Positions 26,341 through 39,600 of a stretch of DNA of 64,000 nt are shown here, in pieces. The position numbers and the translations under genes were made by a program. Source of the stretch: Salinispora arenicola (GTDB lineage Bacteria; Actinomycetota; Actinomycetes; Mycobacteriales; Micromonosporaceae); assembly GCF_006716065.1 (NCBI RefSeq), contig NZ_VFOL01000001.1:1674001-1738000 (forward strand). The letters are read 5' to 3'. Below the pieces are notes generated by a model. That model saw nothing but the letters and a program-made list of their open reading frames with translations, ran no database searches and was not told the DNA's origin. Each line of letters opens with the position of its first letter. Within the stretch, counting starts at the first letter, position 1.

Positions 26341-26757
26341 ATGAACATCAGCGAGCGGATCGAGGGCCTCTTCGAGGAGTACCAACGGCAGCGCAACAGC
26401 CTCACCGAGCTGCAGCGCAGGATGCGTGAGCTCACGGCCACCGCTACCTCACCCCGACGTGAGGTCAGCGTCACCGTCGGCCAGAGCGGCGTCGTCACTG
26501 ATATCCGGTTTCTGACGTCGGCGTACAAACGTCTGACCCCGGCTGACCTCACCGAAGTGATCATGGCTACCTACGCTGAGGCCAAGGAGAGCGTCATGCT
26601 GCAGGCCGAGGCGGTGCTCGCGCCGATGCTGCCCGACGGCGTCGACGCCCGGTCGTTGGTGCGTGGCACCGCCGGCACGGATGCCTTTCTACCGCCCGAG
26701 CCGCGAATGACGACCAGTGTTCGAGAGATCCTCGGCATGGGACGGCAGCGCCAATGA
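26341..26757 (+). CDS. YbaB/EbfC-like protein, first gene of the divergent ESX cargo operon
   Basis: 138 aa. The N-terminal helix (ISERIEGLFEEYQRQRNSLTELQRRM) is a likely coiled coil. It is followed by two strands (VSVTVGQSGVVTDIRF) and a second helix, the YbaB/EbfC plan. The ATG at 26341 is preceded by GGAGGGAGG; an upstream GTG (26314) is less likely. Its stop overlaps the next start by ATGA. Together with the similar gene at 7331 it brackets the machinery operon, and it may bind DNA or act as a chaperone for cargo. Confidence 0.7.
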   Translation: MNISERIEGLFEEYQRQRNSLTELQRRMRELTATATSPRREVSVTVGQSGVVTDIRFLTSAYKRLTPADLTEVIMATYAEAKESVMLQAEAVLAPMLPDGVDARSLVRGTAGTDAFLPPEPRMTTSVREILGMGRQRQ

Positions 26758-27674
26758 ACAGTCCAGCCGGCCGGCTCTGGGTCGACCCCGAAGGCGTCGT
26801 ACTGGTCGGCGACGGGTACGCCGAGCGCGCCGCGTTGTACCAGAAGTACCTTAACGAGCTTGACTCCCTGCGTAGCCGATACGCCAGCAGCTGGGGCAAC
26901 GACGAGATGGGCGTCCAGTTCTCCCAGGCGTTTCTGGGCGGCATGGACAACATCGAGGGTGTGATTGGCGGGGTCAAGGGTCGTTTGGCGTTTGCTGGGG
27001 AGGGGTTGCGGGAGAACGGGCGGCTCTACCGGTTGGCTGATGACGAGGCGCAGGAAGTCAGCCATTCGATGAGGCAAGATTTCGATTCACACCTTTCCCT
27101 GGCGTATGCGGAGGAGGGGGTGCCAGGTTCGGGGGAGGGGTTCGCGGAGCCGCTGTTGCCGTCGGTTGTTGTTCGTGCCACGCGTCCGGAGGAGGGGGTG
27201 CCAGGTTCGGGGGAGGGGTTCGCGGAGCCGCTGTTGCCGTCGGTTGTTGTTCGTGCCACGCGTCCGGAGGAGGGGGTGCCAGGTTCGGGGGAGGGGTTCG
27301 CGGAGCCGCCGCTGCAACCGGTCTTTGTTCGCGCCACGAATCCGGAGACTTCGGTATCCTTGGCGAGTTCGCCGTACATGGTGGTGCCGGACGACCTGTC
27401 GATCCTGGTTGATGGCGAGCCGCTGCCAGAGGGCTCCCGGCTGGTAGCGTTCCGTCCCTTTCCGGAGGGCGACGTGCGAGTTGATGTCAACCTTTACGAC
27501 TCGATTACGCCGGTGGATGATGCCCCGATTACTGATGGTGATGGACAGGTGCTGGATCCGGGAGGCGGGCGCTTTTTCGTCGTTGTGGAAAACCCAGATG
27601 TCGATCCGACAGAGCCCGACTACCAGCCGTTGGTTCTTAGCTACACGGACGATTGGTACTCGCTGGATCGCTGA
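26754..27674 (+). CDS. WXG-type ESX protein with internal 26-aa repeats
   Basis: 306 aa. The N-terminal 110 residues are helical with SSWGNDEMG near residue 46, a WXG-like turn (SWGND). Three tandem 26-residue repeats (EEGVPGSGEGFAEPLLPSVV and the following six) occupy about residues 120-197. The C-terminal part is beta-rich and acidic, with no recognised domain. Coupled by ATGA to the YbaB-like gene and 23 bp before the giant toxin-like gene. It could be a partner or targeting protein for the toxin; that role is inferred from position only. Confidence 0.7.
   Translation: MNSPAGRLWVDPEGVVLVGDGYAERAALYQKYLNELDSLRSRYASSWGNDEMGVQFSQAFLGGMDNIEGVIGGVKGRLAFAGEGLRENGRLYRLADDEAQEVSHSMRQDFDSHLSLAYAEEGVPGSGEGFAEPLLPSVVVRATRPEEGVPGSGEGFAEPLLPSVVVRATRPEEGVPGSGEGFAEPPLQPVFVRATNPETSVSLASSPYMVVPDDLSILVDGEPLPEGSRLVAFRPFPEGDVRVDVNLYDSITPVDDAPITDGDGQVLDPGGGRFFVVVENPDVDPTEPDYQPLVLSYTDDWYSLDR
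27111..27344. repeat. three tandem 78-bp repeats
   Basis: The start gaggagggggtgccaggttc recurs at 27111, 27189 and 27267. The first two copies are essentially identical and the third diverges in its second half. In frame, it encodes a 26-aa repeat in the 306-aa WXG-type protein. Confidence 0.92.
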
Positions 27675-27697
27675 ATCGTTAGCGCGGGCTGCTGGTC

Positions 27698-30600
27698 ATG
27701 CCTGACTTTCATATTCCGAATGATCCTGAGTGGCAGTGGGCCTATGACGCCATCCTCTACACCACCGGCGGCGAGTTCCCCGAGGCCGATCCCACGGCAC
27801 TGCGTGCCATGGGGGATGAGCTCTACGCCTTCACCAACACTCTGCTGAACGGGGTCGCCTCAACGTCCAACCTGGGCAACGGGCTCTCCGCGCATCTGGA
27901 CGGGCCCGCCGCCGACGCATTCAACCAGTTCCGGGGCGGCATCGCTAACAACGTCCCGACCGCCGGGAACATCTCTTGGGCCCTCGGGAATGCGGCCTAC
28001 GAGTTTGCCCTGGACTCGGAATCCACTCAGTACAACATCGTCATTGCCGCGTTCACCCAGGTTGTTGAGATAGCCTTCGCCATCGCCTCCGGTTTCGGCG
28101 CGGCGGCTGTCCCCGCACTGATTAAGATCGGGCAGGAGATTGTCAAGACCCTGATCGAATTCCTCCGCATGCGACTACAGAACCAGCTGCTGAGGCTGGT
28201 CTGGGAAGGCATCGAGGAAGGGCTCGAGGAACTCTGGCAGGGCATGGCCGCCCAGCTCACGCAAATGGCCGAGGGTAACCGTAAAGATTTCGACTACCAG
28301 GACCTTGCCCTTGCCTTCGCGGGCGGATTCTTCATCGGCATGGGCGTCTCCGGCATGCACGCGATCGGTGGAAAGCTCTACCCGAAGATTAACAATAACA
28401 CCTACACCCGCGAGACATTGTCCGCACTTGCGGAAACCCTCTTCGAGGGCCTGTTCAGCATGATGGTCGGGGGCAGCTTCAACCCATTCGCCACGATGTC
28501 CTCGTCGATTATCGGCGGCCTGGCACACCAATACGCACACGACTTCGGCAACCAGTTCGGCGTCGACCCCAACAACCTGCCTAACCGCCCACCGCCCGAC
28601 CCTAAAAAGGGTTCAAGCAGGGGCAATCCGCCCCCGACTTCGGTTGCGGGCCCTCCACCACCCGCATACCACGACATCGGCGACAGCCCTCCGTCGTACG
28701 ACCAGGCTGGCGGAAGTCCCCCACCGCACAGCGAGACGCAGGGAAACCCCCCGCCCTACAACGAAGTCACCGGCCCTTCGAACGCCGCGACGGGCACACC
28801 GTCCTCCGTCGGCAGTTCCCCGGTTCCCGGCAACCCCGCCACAAACGGTAGTCACACACCCCAACCTGCGGACACCGAACGCGATGGCGCCCCGACCCCA
28901 GCCACCGCTCCCGCATTCGTCAATCGACCCGACCTCAGCACCGTCAACGCTTTAGCTCCCAACGGTTCAGTCGCGCCTGCTCCTGGCGCTGCTCCGGCAT
29001 CGGCCGGCGCAATCCGACCCGGAATCGCAGGCGTAGACCAGTTCGGACCCTCAAGCGTTCAGGTGCCCGCGCCAACCACAGGCTCAGCCGGCTCGCTCGC
29101 CGCGAATCCTGCCGCCACTCCCGCCGAGACCCCTCCAGCGACATCGCCGGCGGAGGAAATCGCTCCTATCGCGACGCCTGCTGGCACCGACGCGACCTTG
29201 CCCGCGACTGCCGGTGGCCTACCCGGCTTCGAGTCCACGAGCCCCGCGGTATCTGCCCTCACCGACCCAACAGCCCCGGCCCCGGTCGTCGCCGAGACGA
29301 CGGCACCCGTGTCAACTCAGGCAGCGGATCCTGCTACTTCGCCTGTGAGAGACCCGGCTGGGCAGGCGCCCACGGTTGCGATACCAGTGACGGCGGTTCC
29401 GGCCGTCGAGGTGCCTCGCACCGGAAGCCCCAACGCCGAGTCCCCGGTGGTTCAGGCGCCAACGGGCCAACCGTCCGCCTTTCAACCGCCCACCACACAG
29501 TTGTCCAGTCCGCAGACATCTGGTGGGTCAACACCGGGTGCCCAGGGAAACAACACGCCGTTCTCATCCGCGTCCCCGCCCCCACAAGTCGCCAATCCGG
29601 TCGCTCCCGCACCGACGATGGGCAAGCAGGATTCGGCTGTGCCTGACCCTGCTGTCGAGCCGGCGGTCGCGTCGGGGAGTGGGTTTACGGGCCAGGCCCT
29701 CGACGCGCAGCAGACCCTGGTGACGAGCAATACGCACCACGTATCCACGACGACTACCACTACCCAGCCCTCCCTCACCAGCGGGATCGTGCAGTCACCA
29801 CCGTCGAGTGATACCGCGCTTCGCAACGACTCCACGCGCGACACCACGACACGCACCGGCAGCGCAGGGGACAGCAATCCACGCTCCCAGGCCGATGGCC
29901 CATGGAATACCAGTGTTCAGAACGATCCGGCAGTAACTCCGGCACCGACCGCTGAGGTCGCACCAGCCACCAGCTCCGGTAATACCGCAATCGTCATCGA
30001 CACACCAACGGATGCATCAACCGAGCCCGGCGCCGCAAACGGCCCGACGACCAGAGCCACTCCGATCGGACCGGCAGTCGTCGGAATGACCCCTCTGCCG
30101 GGCACTCCGCAGAACGGACCCACGAGCACCACCCTGCAGGGCGGCTCCGATGCTACGCCTCGAACTGAACGGGCCGCCGCACCGTTTCCCAACTCGGAAA
30201 CCACGCCGCCGATCGCACCAGTGCCGGCCGATGAGCCGAATCAGGCCCAGGCTACGACCGAAAGTGCCGATGGTCTCGCGCCGGGTGACGCGGGCAGTCG
30301 GGCGAATCCCGGGGTAGAGCCTGCCCTATCGAACGTCGCCCCCGTCACGCAGATTCCGACTGTCGCCGGCGTACCCGCTGCCACGAGTGTCGCCACACGG
30401 GCAGACACCGCACCGCAGGCGGCAACCCCGGAAAGCCACCGGCAGGATCATTCGTCGGTCGTGCCCCTCGCCACGGTCGTTAGGGGTGAGGACGGGATTC
30501 TGCGCGCGGCTGGCAAGCCGCTGGTCGTCCGTTCGTTGACCGGTGACCGGCCGGGCATCGCGCTGCTTGACGACAGTGACTGGAACAGAATCAGCACCCG

Positions 30601-33600
30601 AACCCTCCTGCCGCCTGACACCTACGGCGCCGCACGGGACCGGGAGGGTAGCCCCGCGATCGCGGTCATCGTGCACGGCGTCGGCGACGTCGTGCACGCC
30701 CCGGTTCGCAACCCGGACGGCTCCACCACCACGGTCGCGCTCGGCCCGGACGGCCTCGCCCAGGTCATTGGCCGGCCGGGCGAGCCCATCGTCCTGGTCT
30801 CTTGCGAGACCGGTGCTCTCGCCGGCGGCTTCGCCCATCAGCTCGCCCATGCCCGTGACGGTGACGTCCTGGCTCCCAAAACTGTCATCAATGTCGGGTC
30901 CACCCTGACCGAAGGAGGACTGCACACCGCCGACAACGAATCCTGGCAGCTCTACGCTCCTCATTCCCTGGATGACGAGGGTTGGGACGCCGTTAACGAC
31001 GTCGCCACTGGCAATCCGCCCCTGTTCGGCATCAACGCCGACCCAGACCCCACCGCCGGCCCCGGCTCAGGCATCGAGACCGGTTCGGCTAGCGGCCAAG
31101 GCATCCGTTCCAACGATGACATCATTACTGTCCGGCATAGCACCCAACCCACCACCGACGGCATACGCCTCGGCCCCAAGCCTGCCCCCACATCCAACGT
31201 TGCCCGCGCCGCGCAGCCTCCGAGCCTTCCAACAATTCCCGAAGAAACCGAGCAGGATCTCGACCCTCCCGGTCCGTCCGCCCCGAGCACGGTCTTCCGT
31301 GAACGGGAGAGGGTACCAGTGTCCCAGCCGGACTCGACGGCATCGGGCGAGGAGGCGGGCCACACGGGTGTTGATGATCATGCCGATCAGATAGCCGCTG
31401 CGGCGGATGGCCGAGACGCTGCGGAGTCCTCCCGAGCCCCGGTGGTGGCTACGGAGGGTCTGGCCCACGTCGTGGCCGATACTTTGCCGTCACCGGTGGA
31501 GACTTACGCGTCCGAGCCCGGTCTCCTGGTGCAGGCTGGCCCCCAGCCGGTTGGTGAGTCGGCGCGGGCCGGGGCAACGGACATCGCGGGCGCGGACCAA
31601 ACCAGTGGCCAAATCAACCCCGACGGGAGTCCCCAAAACCCCGATACCCCGAGCGACGACACCGCCCCCCAGCCCACACCCACCCCATTCAAAATCACAA
31701 CACAACACTCAGCTCGACCAGCCAAAGCGGCCACTACACAAGCTTTCCCACCTGCAAGTTCCAACCCCAAGGCTGACCCCGAGTATGAGTTCAAGGTAGA
31801 GGGTGATGCCGAAGCCGAGCCCAAGGTTGACTCCGAGCCTGAGCCGAGGGCGGAAGCCGATCTCCACGCTGAGTCCAATGCAAAGGCTGATGCCAAGGTA
31901 AAGGGTGATGTCAAAGCCGAGCCCGAGCGCGAGGATGATGCCAAAACGGAGGCGCAGCTCGAGCCCAAGTCCGGGTCGAAGGCGGAGGTTGAGTCTGAGG
32001 GCGGCTCGACGGCGGAGGCTGGTCCTAAGCTCGAGCCCAAGTCCGGGTCGAAGGCGGAGGTTGAGTCCGAGGCTGAGCCCAAGTCCGAGGCGGAGTCCAA
32101 TGCAAAGGCTGATGCCAAGGTAAAGGGTGATGTCAAAGCCGAGCCCGAGCGCGAGGATGATGCCAAAACGGAGGCGCAGCTCGAGCCCAAGTCCGGGTCG
32201 AAGGCGGAGGTTGAGTCTGAGGGCGGCTCGACGGCGGAGGCTGGTCCTAAGCTCGAGCCCAAGTCCGGGTCGAAGGCGGAGGTTGAGTCCGAGGCTGAGC
32301 CCAAGTCCGAGGCGGAGTCCAATGCAAAGGCTGATGCCAAGGTAAAGGGTGATGTCAAAGCCGAGCCCGAGCGCGAGGATGATGCCAAAACGGAGGCGCA
32401 GCTCGAGCCCAAGTCCGGGTCGAAGGCGGAGGTTGAGTCCGAGGCTGAGCCCAAGTCCGAGGCGGAGTCCAATGCAAAGGCTGATGCCAAGGTAAAGGGT
32501 GATGTCAAAGCCGAGCCCGAGCGCGAGGATGATGCCAAAACGGAGGCGCAGCTCGAGCCCAAGTCCGGGTCGAAGGCGGAGGTTGAGTCTGAGGGCGGCT
32601 CGACGGCGGAGGCTGGTCCTAAGCTCGAGCCCAAGTCCGGGTCGAAGGCGGAGGTTGAGTCTGAGGGCGGCTCGACGGCGGAGGCTGGTCCTAAGCTCGA
32701 GCCCAAGTCCGGGTCGAAGGCGGAGGTTGAGTCTGAGGGCGGCTCGACGGCGGAGGCTGGTCCTAAGCTCGAGCCCAAGTCCGGGTCGAAGGCGGAGGTT
32801 GAGTCCGAGGCTGAGCCCAAGTCCGAGGCGGAGTCCAATGCAAAGGCTGATGCCAAGGTAAAGGGTGATGTCAAAGCCGAGCCCGAGCGCGAGGATGATG
32901 CCAAAACGGAGGTTCAGCCCGAGCCCAAGTCCGGATCGAAGGCGGAGGCCGAACAGAAATCTGACAGCGGGGACGGCAATTCTTCAACGGTTCTATCGCC
33001 TGATAAGTTGCGTAGTTCTCTGCCTGACTACTTGCGTCGAAGCGAAGCCTTGGGGCCGGCTGCGCAGTTCCGATCCGTCACTGTCGACGATGACACAAAC
33101 CTTATTCGTGAGCTCGAGTTGTTGGCGCCAGGCATATCGCAATCGGTTTTGGAGGAACTGAACCGCGACGTACGGGATGACTTCGGCAGATTTCTTGGTG
33201 AGGGTTACTCCTATCCTGTCCGTATTGACGGGGAAGCTGCCGAGTTGACCGTCACGGCTCGGTTTGATTGGGGCGGACTCAAGTCTGAAAAGAAGGCTAA
33301 GGAAGGTCCGAAGGCAGAAAGTAAGCCCGATGGATCACACTCGCGCTCAGTCAAGTTAGATCATTATTCGCATGTAGATCCAAAGTTCTTCGTTTCATTT
33401 ATCCCCAGTGCGCTGGTTGCTGGGGGGATCTCCATCCCGACCACGCCAAAATCGACGACCTCCAGAACCAGCAAAACGAGCTTCAAAACGATTACCACCG
33501 TTGAGGTGGAGGATCAAATCGAGGTCACTGTTCCGGCCGTGATCCACGCTTCTTTGCGAGGGCCCGACGGGCAGCCAATCGATGCCCGGCCACCCGAGAA

Positions 33601-36600
33601 GCGCGCGTTCTCGCATGGGCCGGGAAAGCTCACTGCGACGGGCATCGTCCCGTTGCGGGTGCCGACCAAGCTGGCTGTTCCAGAACCTGGCCCGGATCCC
33701 CTTCCTGCGAGAGCGCCCACCGCCCTGCCCAAGAGGTTCGGTGTGGAGAGTGTTGTCGTTCACTCCGACCCGGATCGCGGTACGCACTTCGAGCAGGTCG
33801 CGAAAATCCTGCAAGAGGAAGGGCTTGGGGACATTGTTCGCGTAGGGGCGCCAGGCCGGAGTGTACTAAAGCAGTTCTTGTCCAGAGACAAGCTTCCTGT
33901 CGCTGACGCGACAACAGCAGGCGCCGACAGGGCCGAGGAAGGTTGGGCTACCTCGGAGCCGCTGCTGCGAACGCCTGCCGAGCGTAATCTCTGGCGCCGT
34001 GTTGTCCCGGGACGTGGCAGCGCCCTTCAGGCGCGGCTCGTGGCCAGGCAGGTGCGGTCTCTTGAGACTGCAGACGGCGTCAAGTATGAAGATGGCTTCA
34101 AGCTTGCCAGTGAGAACACCGACAGCAAAATCGCCGATCGGCCGTGGGAGGCAATGTTGACCGGCGGTGGCGGTGGTGTGGCGGGACCACTGATGTACGT
34201 CGTCGGGCCGAGAGTGACGGTGTCGCGCACCGGGCCGAGCGAGCAGAAGGTGGCGGCTACGAGAGTCGGGCGCCAAAAGGTAAAGGTCAAAGGCTCGGCC
34301 GTTCGCTACCGAACTGTCTATGATCTGGAAGTGCGCCTGATCGGAAGGCCAGCTCAGACGCTGGGCGGGGCCGTCGCGACGGTGCAATGGACGACTAAGG
34401 ATCGGGCACGGGGCACTTCACTGGATAGCGACCAGACCGAGTGGCAGGGGCGCACGGGTGACCGCCGTACGCACTTCGCGCCAGCGCCTATTGAGCAGGG
34501 ACACTCCTTCGGAGGGGCATACGTTCACGATCTCGATGGTGGTGATCAGCTAAGGAAAAGCGTGATCCACGCATTAAGGGATGTGCCTGGAGCCCGTGGA
34601 AATCTGGAGCTATTCGGAAAGATCGGGGACAAGAGTCTGCCGATGACGCAGCGTCTAGTCCCAGCCTTAAAGAAGGAAGCATTTGTCCGGCAGTTCGGTG
34701 ATCCGGAGTTGGCCCAGGGTCTGACCGGAACGGTTCAGGCAATCTTGTCGCGTCGGGACGATATTGAAGTCCAACTTTCGGATCGTCAACTACGCTTTCT
34801 GTTGGACCGGATCGTCGGGCCGGGGCTAGAGATCCCGCTAACCATGAATGGCAAGCTGCACGACTACACCACGGTCGTGACGATCAAAGGCCAGCTCTCC
34901 AGCCTATCCGATGGCGAAATTCTGAGCCAAAAGGAATCAGGAGCTACCGAGAATCGTGCAGCGAAGGCCGAAGCCAGTGCCAGTAAGGAAAAAAGTTGGA
35001 CTTCTTCCATAGGAGTTGATGGTCGGCTCATCGCGGTACTCGGCCCGGCCTTCCCTGTCGGGATTGTCGGCCCGCGTGTCGGATATACCGCGAGCAGTGG
35101 CCATGATATCGGCGTCAAGCGTCGTCACGAGTCTGAGATCGCGCGCGCCCCGGATCTTAAAGAAGACGGCGGGCTCGCAGATGTACCGATGCGCGAATTC
35201 GCGGCCACCCTGACCGTGACGACAACCTTCGAATCCAGCGTGCGGCCCAACCCCAGCGGACTGCTCCTGATGCCCGGCAGGCCCGGTCTCCACGTCCCGA
35301 CCGTCGTTTCCGGTGCCCTGCCGCCCACGGAACACCAGTTGGAGCTGCGCCTGCTGGTGCCCGAGCACCGGGTCACACTTAGCCCGCCGCCGTCCGCGCC
35401 AGCACCGGAACCGGTCGACAAGGGTTGGATGACGAATCCACCGGTGTTGAGCGAAATATCCGGTGGGTATCCGTACAAGCTGGACGGCAGCCTCGTCGAG
35501 ACGTTCCTCGGAACGGCTCATCTGCTCGAAGGGGTCAAGGAAACCCTGACACAGGCCACGAATGACCCCATCTGGGGCTTCGCAGACGGGTCGATTTCCA
35601 CCCTGATTTCCCAGTCGTTGGCGCCAGACCAGTTGACGGGTAGTCACGAGCTGTTCAGCGCACCGCTGTCGCTGTCTCAGCTAACGTACGGCCGCCGCCG
35701 GGCGGATGCCTACGCCGAGGTCAAGATTCGACTGAGGCCTCGCAACCCCCGGGTGCAGGCGCCAACCGAGTTCCACACCGTCAAAGATATTCTCGCGGGT
35801 GGCTCCAGCAGCGGCGCCAAGCAGGCTCGCTCGTGGGGCGGAAGCTTGTCGGTTACACCTGTGGGCGTGGTGCGCGGACCAGCCGGCGATCCGAATGAAG
35901 GTCGCGTTACCTCGAGCGGTGTCTTTGTCCTGGCGGGAACTTTCCTGCAGTTCGCCCGCGGCCAAAAGTACGAGCACAACATCTCAGGTACGTCGAAACT
36001 CGAGGTAGGCAGCAGGCCAGAACGTCGGGTGTTGGTGCAACTCGACGTAGACGTGGAGGTAGTCGCGGAAACCCGACGTCGAGGCAACCTGGATGTGCTG
36101 GAAGTGCTACCCGACAGTCCGATCCAGCGGGCAGGGCTGAGCTTCACCTTGCGCGACTCACTCCTGATGTGGATGACCGAGAGACAGGCGCGGGAGCTCG
36201 AGGACGACGACAAAGCCTATTCTGGCCAGCTGGCCGAGGTCGAGCGACAAACGCGGCACCTGCCGGACAGTGCCGTGCAAGCCGATCCGCACGAGCACGA
36301 CCGTCGCGACAACGCCACCGACCGTGCCCAGCCCTCGGTTCCGACTAGCCGCACCATCACGTTGCCCGCGATGATTGCTACTCCCGGCAAACCGTCATTT
36401 GGAATCGGCGGCCTAGATCGTACTCTGGACCTGAGCAGCCATATCGGTGCCGTGCGACGTGCGATTGCGTCCGCGATCGGCGGAACCCACGGTACGCAGG
36501 TGGCACAGGCGCTGCTGCCGGAGTCCTCGCTGGACGCACCGCACGACAACGTACGGATGTTGCAGACTTTCCTGAGCCACGCCGACAGCCACATCACCAG

Positions 36601-39600
36601 CGCCCTCAACGGTGGCCAGAGCCTGCTGCTTCGCCTGGATGGGCGAAGCCGGGGACACACCTACCAGATGACGGTGACAGCATCGCTGGTGAGTGAACCT
36701 GAATTCAAGGGAATCGTGCACGTCGACAAGCTGACTGTCAGTGACAAGACAAAAATGACCCTCACCGGCGTCGCTACTCGCAGCCATACGAAGGCATCGG
36801 CAACCCTCATGCTGAGGGGTCAGGGGATGCACGTTGAAGGTCAAAGCCCGGAAGCGCAGCAGCACTCTGACCCAGGCAGAGTGCTGGGTGGGGCGGGAGC
36901 GGCCGTGTCCGCGAATTGGGGTGCCCGCGAAAAAGAGTACACCGACGCTGGCACTCTGAAATACTCTCAATCTCTGGCCGTGGAGGGGCCAGTCGCCACA
37001 TTCGGCACCGACATCGCCCTCAGCATTACTGTCACCGGTCGCGAGCTACCCAAAGCGGGTGTGTTCCTCAGGGAGGTCCGTCCACTGACACTTCACATGT
37101 CGCCGTACAATTCGCGGATCGACGGCCAGGTCGGTGTCGCCGCTGACAAGGGCATACTGCCGATCAACGCCCTTACCGACTCCGCTCGAAGCGAATGGCG
37201 TGACATTGCGGGAGTCAAGAGCCTGCCAGAGCCCTCGCAATACGCGGTCGAGCACGTGTTTCTGGATGTGGCGAAACTGCACGACGCGGCCGAGCTGGCC
37301 TTGACCAACTCCGGCGTGACCGTCGACGCCACCACACAGGCCGCGCTACGCGCCGCGATCAACACCACCAACCTGAGGGCTGGGCTGCCAGCCATGCTGG
37401 CTGGCCGATTCCCGATCCCGCTGCCTCGCCAGACAAAGAGGGAACTCTTCCTGGACGCCCGGGTGGTAGGGCGACCGAAGTTTGCTGGCGCCAACACGGA
37501 TGTCGCTATCAAGAGTTCAATTAAGGGTGAGCGCTCCCTGAAGGTGACGCACAAGTCCGGGAGCACCTACCTGGTAGAGACACGCGGCCTACTCGCCGTT
37601 GGCGAGGACGGAACCGGGGGTATGCCAGTGGAGAGGCGTCATTACGCGACGGCTGACAGCCAACGATTCGACGCCAGCGCGACGCCAGAAAAATACAAAA
37701 CGACTGCCCAGCCGTCGTCCACCCCAGAGGATAACACTCTCGTCTGGGGTCTTTCCTATTCGTTGGAATTCTCCCTAGTCGCCCGCCGTGCGCGTGTGCA
37801 CCGCTACCCACGAAATCGGCTCCAGCCTTCCGCCCGTCGTACACACCAGCACCGCCTCAACCCACCCACGTCACGTAAGCGTGCGGGCGTCATGCTTCGA
37901 ATCGACGACGCCGTGATCCTGCGGATGAACGACGCGGCAGCACGTGAACACACTGACATTGTGCTACCGCCGGAACTCAACAAAACAGCTAAAGGTTTGG
38001 CCGAGAGCAGTGAAAAGTGGACCAAGGCAGTCAATCGCAGGGACGGGTTGAGGGCTCAGAAGGCCCCAGACGCTGACCTCCTGAAAGCCGCCGAAGAAGA
38101 GGCCACCCATGCTGAATCCAAGTGGTGGAATGCCTATCAGGCCCATGAACGCCAACTCGACGCGATGCGTCTCGCCGCACCCCACACCGACTCTGCACGC
38201 ACGACTGAGGACGCCATCGGGACCGAGGAGGCTCAGCCCGCCACCACGACGCAGGAGACCACTGATCTCACCGCTGCTGAGCCATCGTCTTCCAAAAGGG
38301 TTGACCAGAGCTCGGCCGATGCTTCGCCCAGTCCGGCGCCCAGCGAGGAGGCGCAGCGGTCATCTGCGGCTGGTGACACCCCGGCGATCGAGCCCGGCGT
38401 CTCCACACCCGCACAGTCCCTCACCGACATAGCAGGGGACTCCCGCTCCACCGCCGCCGACGACGGGCCGGCTGGTTCGGAGTCTGCCGCTGATTCGGTG
38501 GCCGCTACTCCATCGGTAGTGAAGCCGTCGTTGTTGGCTACTCCTGGTGACGGTCGATGTCAGCTGTATGCGGTTATCGGTAGTGACCCCGGTCTGGTGG
38601 GGGAAAGGTTGGCTTGGGCAGATCTCGACACCCCGGCCCTGCGTGCCTGGCTGGCCGACCCGGAGTTGGTCCGTACCCAGCTCACCGAGCAGAGCAGCCC
38701 TGAGAGGCGGGATGCACGGGAACTCGTACCGCAGTCCACCGAGTTGGGGCAGGTGGCCGAGCGTCTACGTCAACTCGTCGAACGCCACCTGAACACGCTG
38801 GGGCCGGCGAACACTCCGACCACGGCCCTGCAGGCATATCGGGGAAACAGCAACCAGACGCTCCACGCCACCGTGGACGCCCTGGATCACGCCACGGTCC
38901 TCAACCGGCTCCACGCGGCGGGAATCACCAGCCTCCGTGACCCCAGCTTGCTCCCCGTGGCCCACCTACGCGACCTGTATGTCCATCACCGGACCGCCGA
39001 TCTGGCAGCCAACGGCACCGACCGAGCCAGCGCCCGAACCATCGCGGAACAGGAGGTGCCCCTCAAACCCGCAACTGACGGCACCCCAGCACGCGACCTT
39101 GCGGACGGGTCCCTGTCAGCGCAGCAAATGTTCGATTTCCTCAACACTCGCCACGACATCCCCCTGCGCGACCTGCCTGAGCAGGTACAGCGCGACCAGC
39201 TGACGGTGCACCTGCTCGACCCGGCCAGACCAGCTGACCCTGTCGAGTTCGCCGAGCTCACCAAGGCCGTACAACACTGGGAGCGTCATTGGCACCGCGA
39301 TGCCGGTGAGGCGTTCATCGGCCTACTCGCCTCCGCACTGGGCTCCCGCATCCGCATTCACACACCGGATCACGTCCAGACCATCGGCCCTGACAACGCC
39401 CCCCTGGTTACCATCCACCGAGAGCACGACCATTACCAAGCCACCATCACCCCACTCCCGGCCAGCACCACCACTGACACGCGCCGTTCGCCGGCAACCA
39501 GCCACAGCGAACCCAACGGCCGCACCGCCCCGACGGCTACACCAAGCACAACCGATGGCATCCCGATCGCGTCGCCAAGGACTGGCTATGCCAGTACCGC

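Noticed and set aside
31504..32904. Minus-strand frame of 466 aa with regular repeats
   Set aside because: It mirrors the in-frame repeats of the giant gene and has no ribosome binding site or domain.
31874..32957. CRISPR array
   Set aside because: The repeats are contiguous and coding, with no unique spacers and no cas genes.
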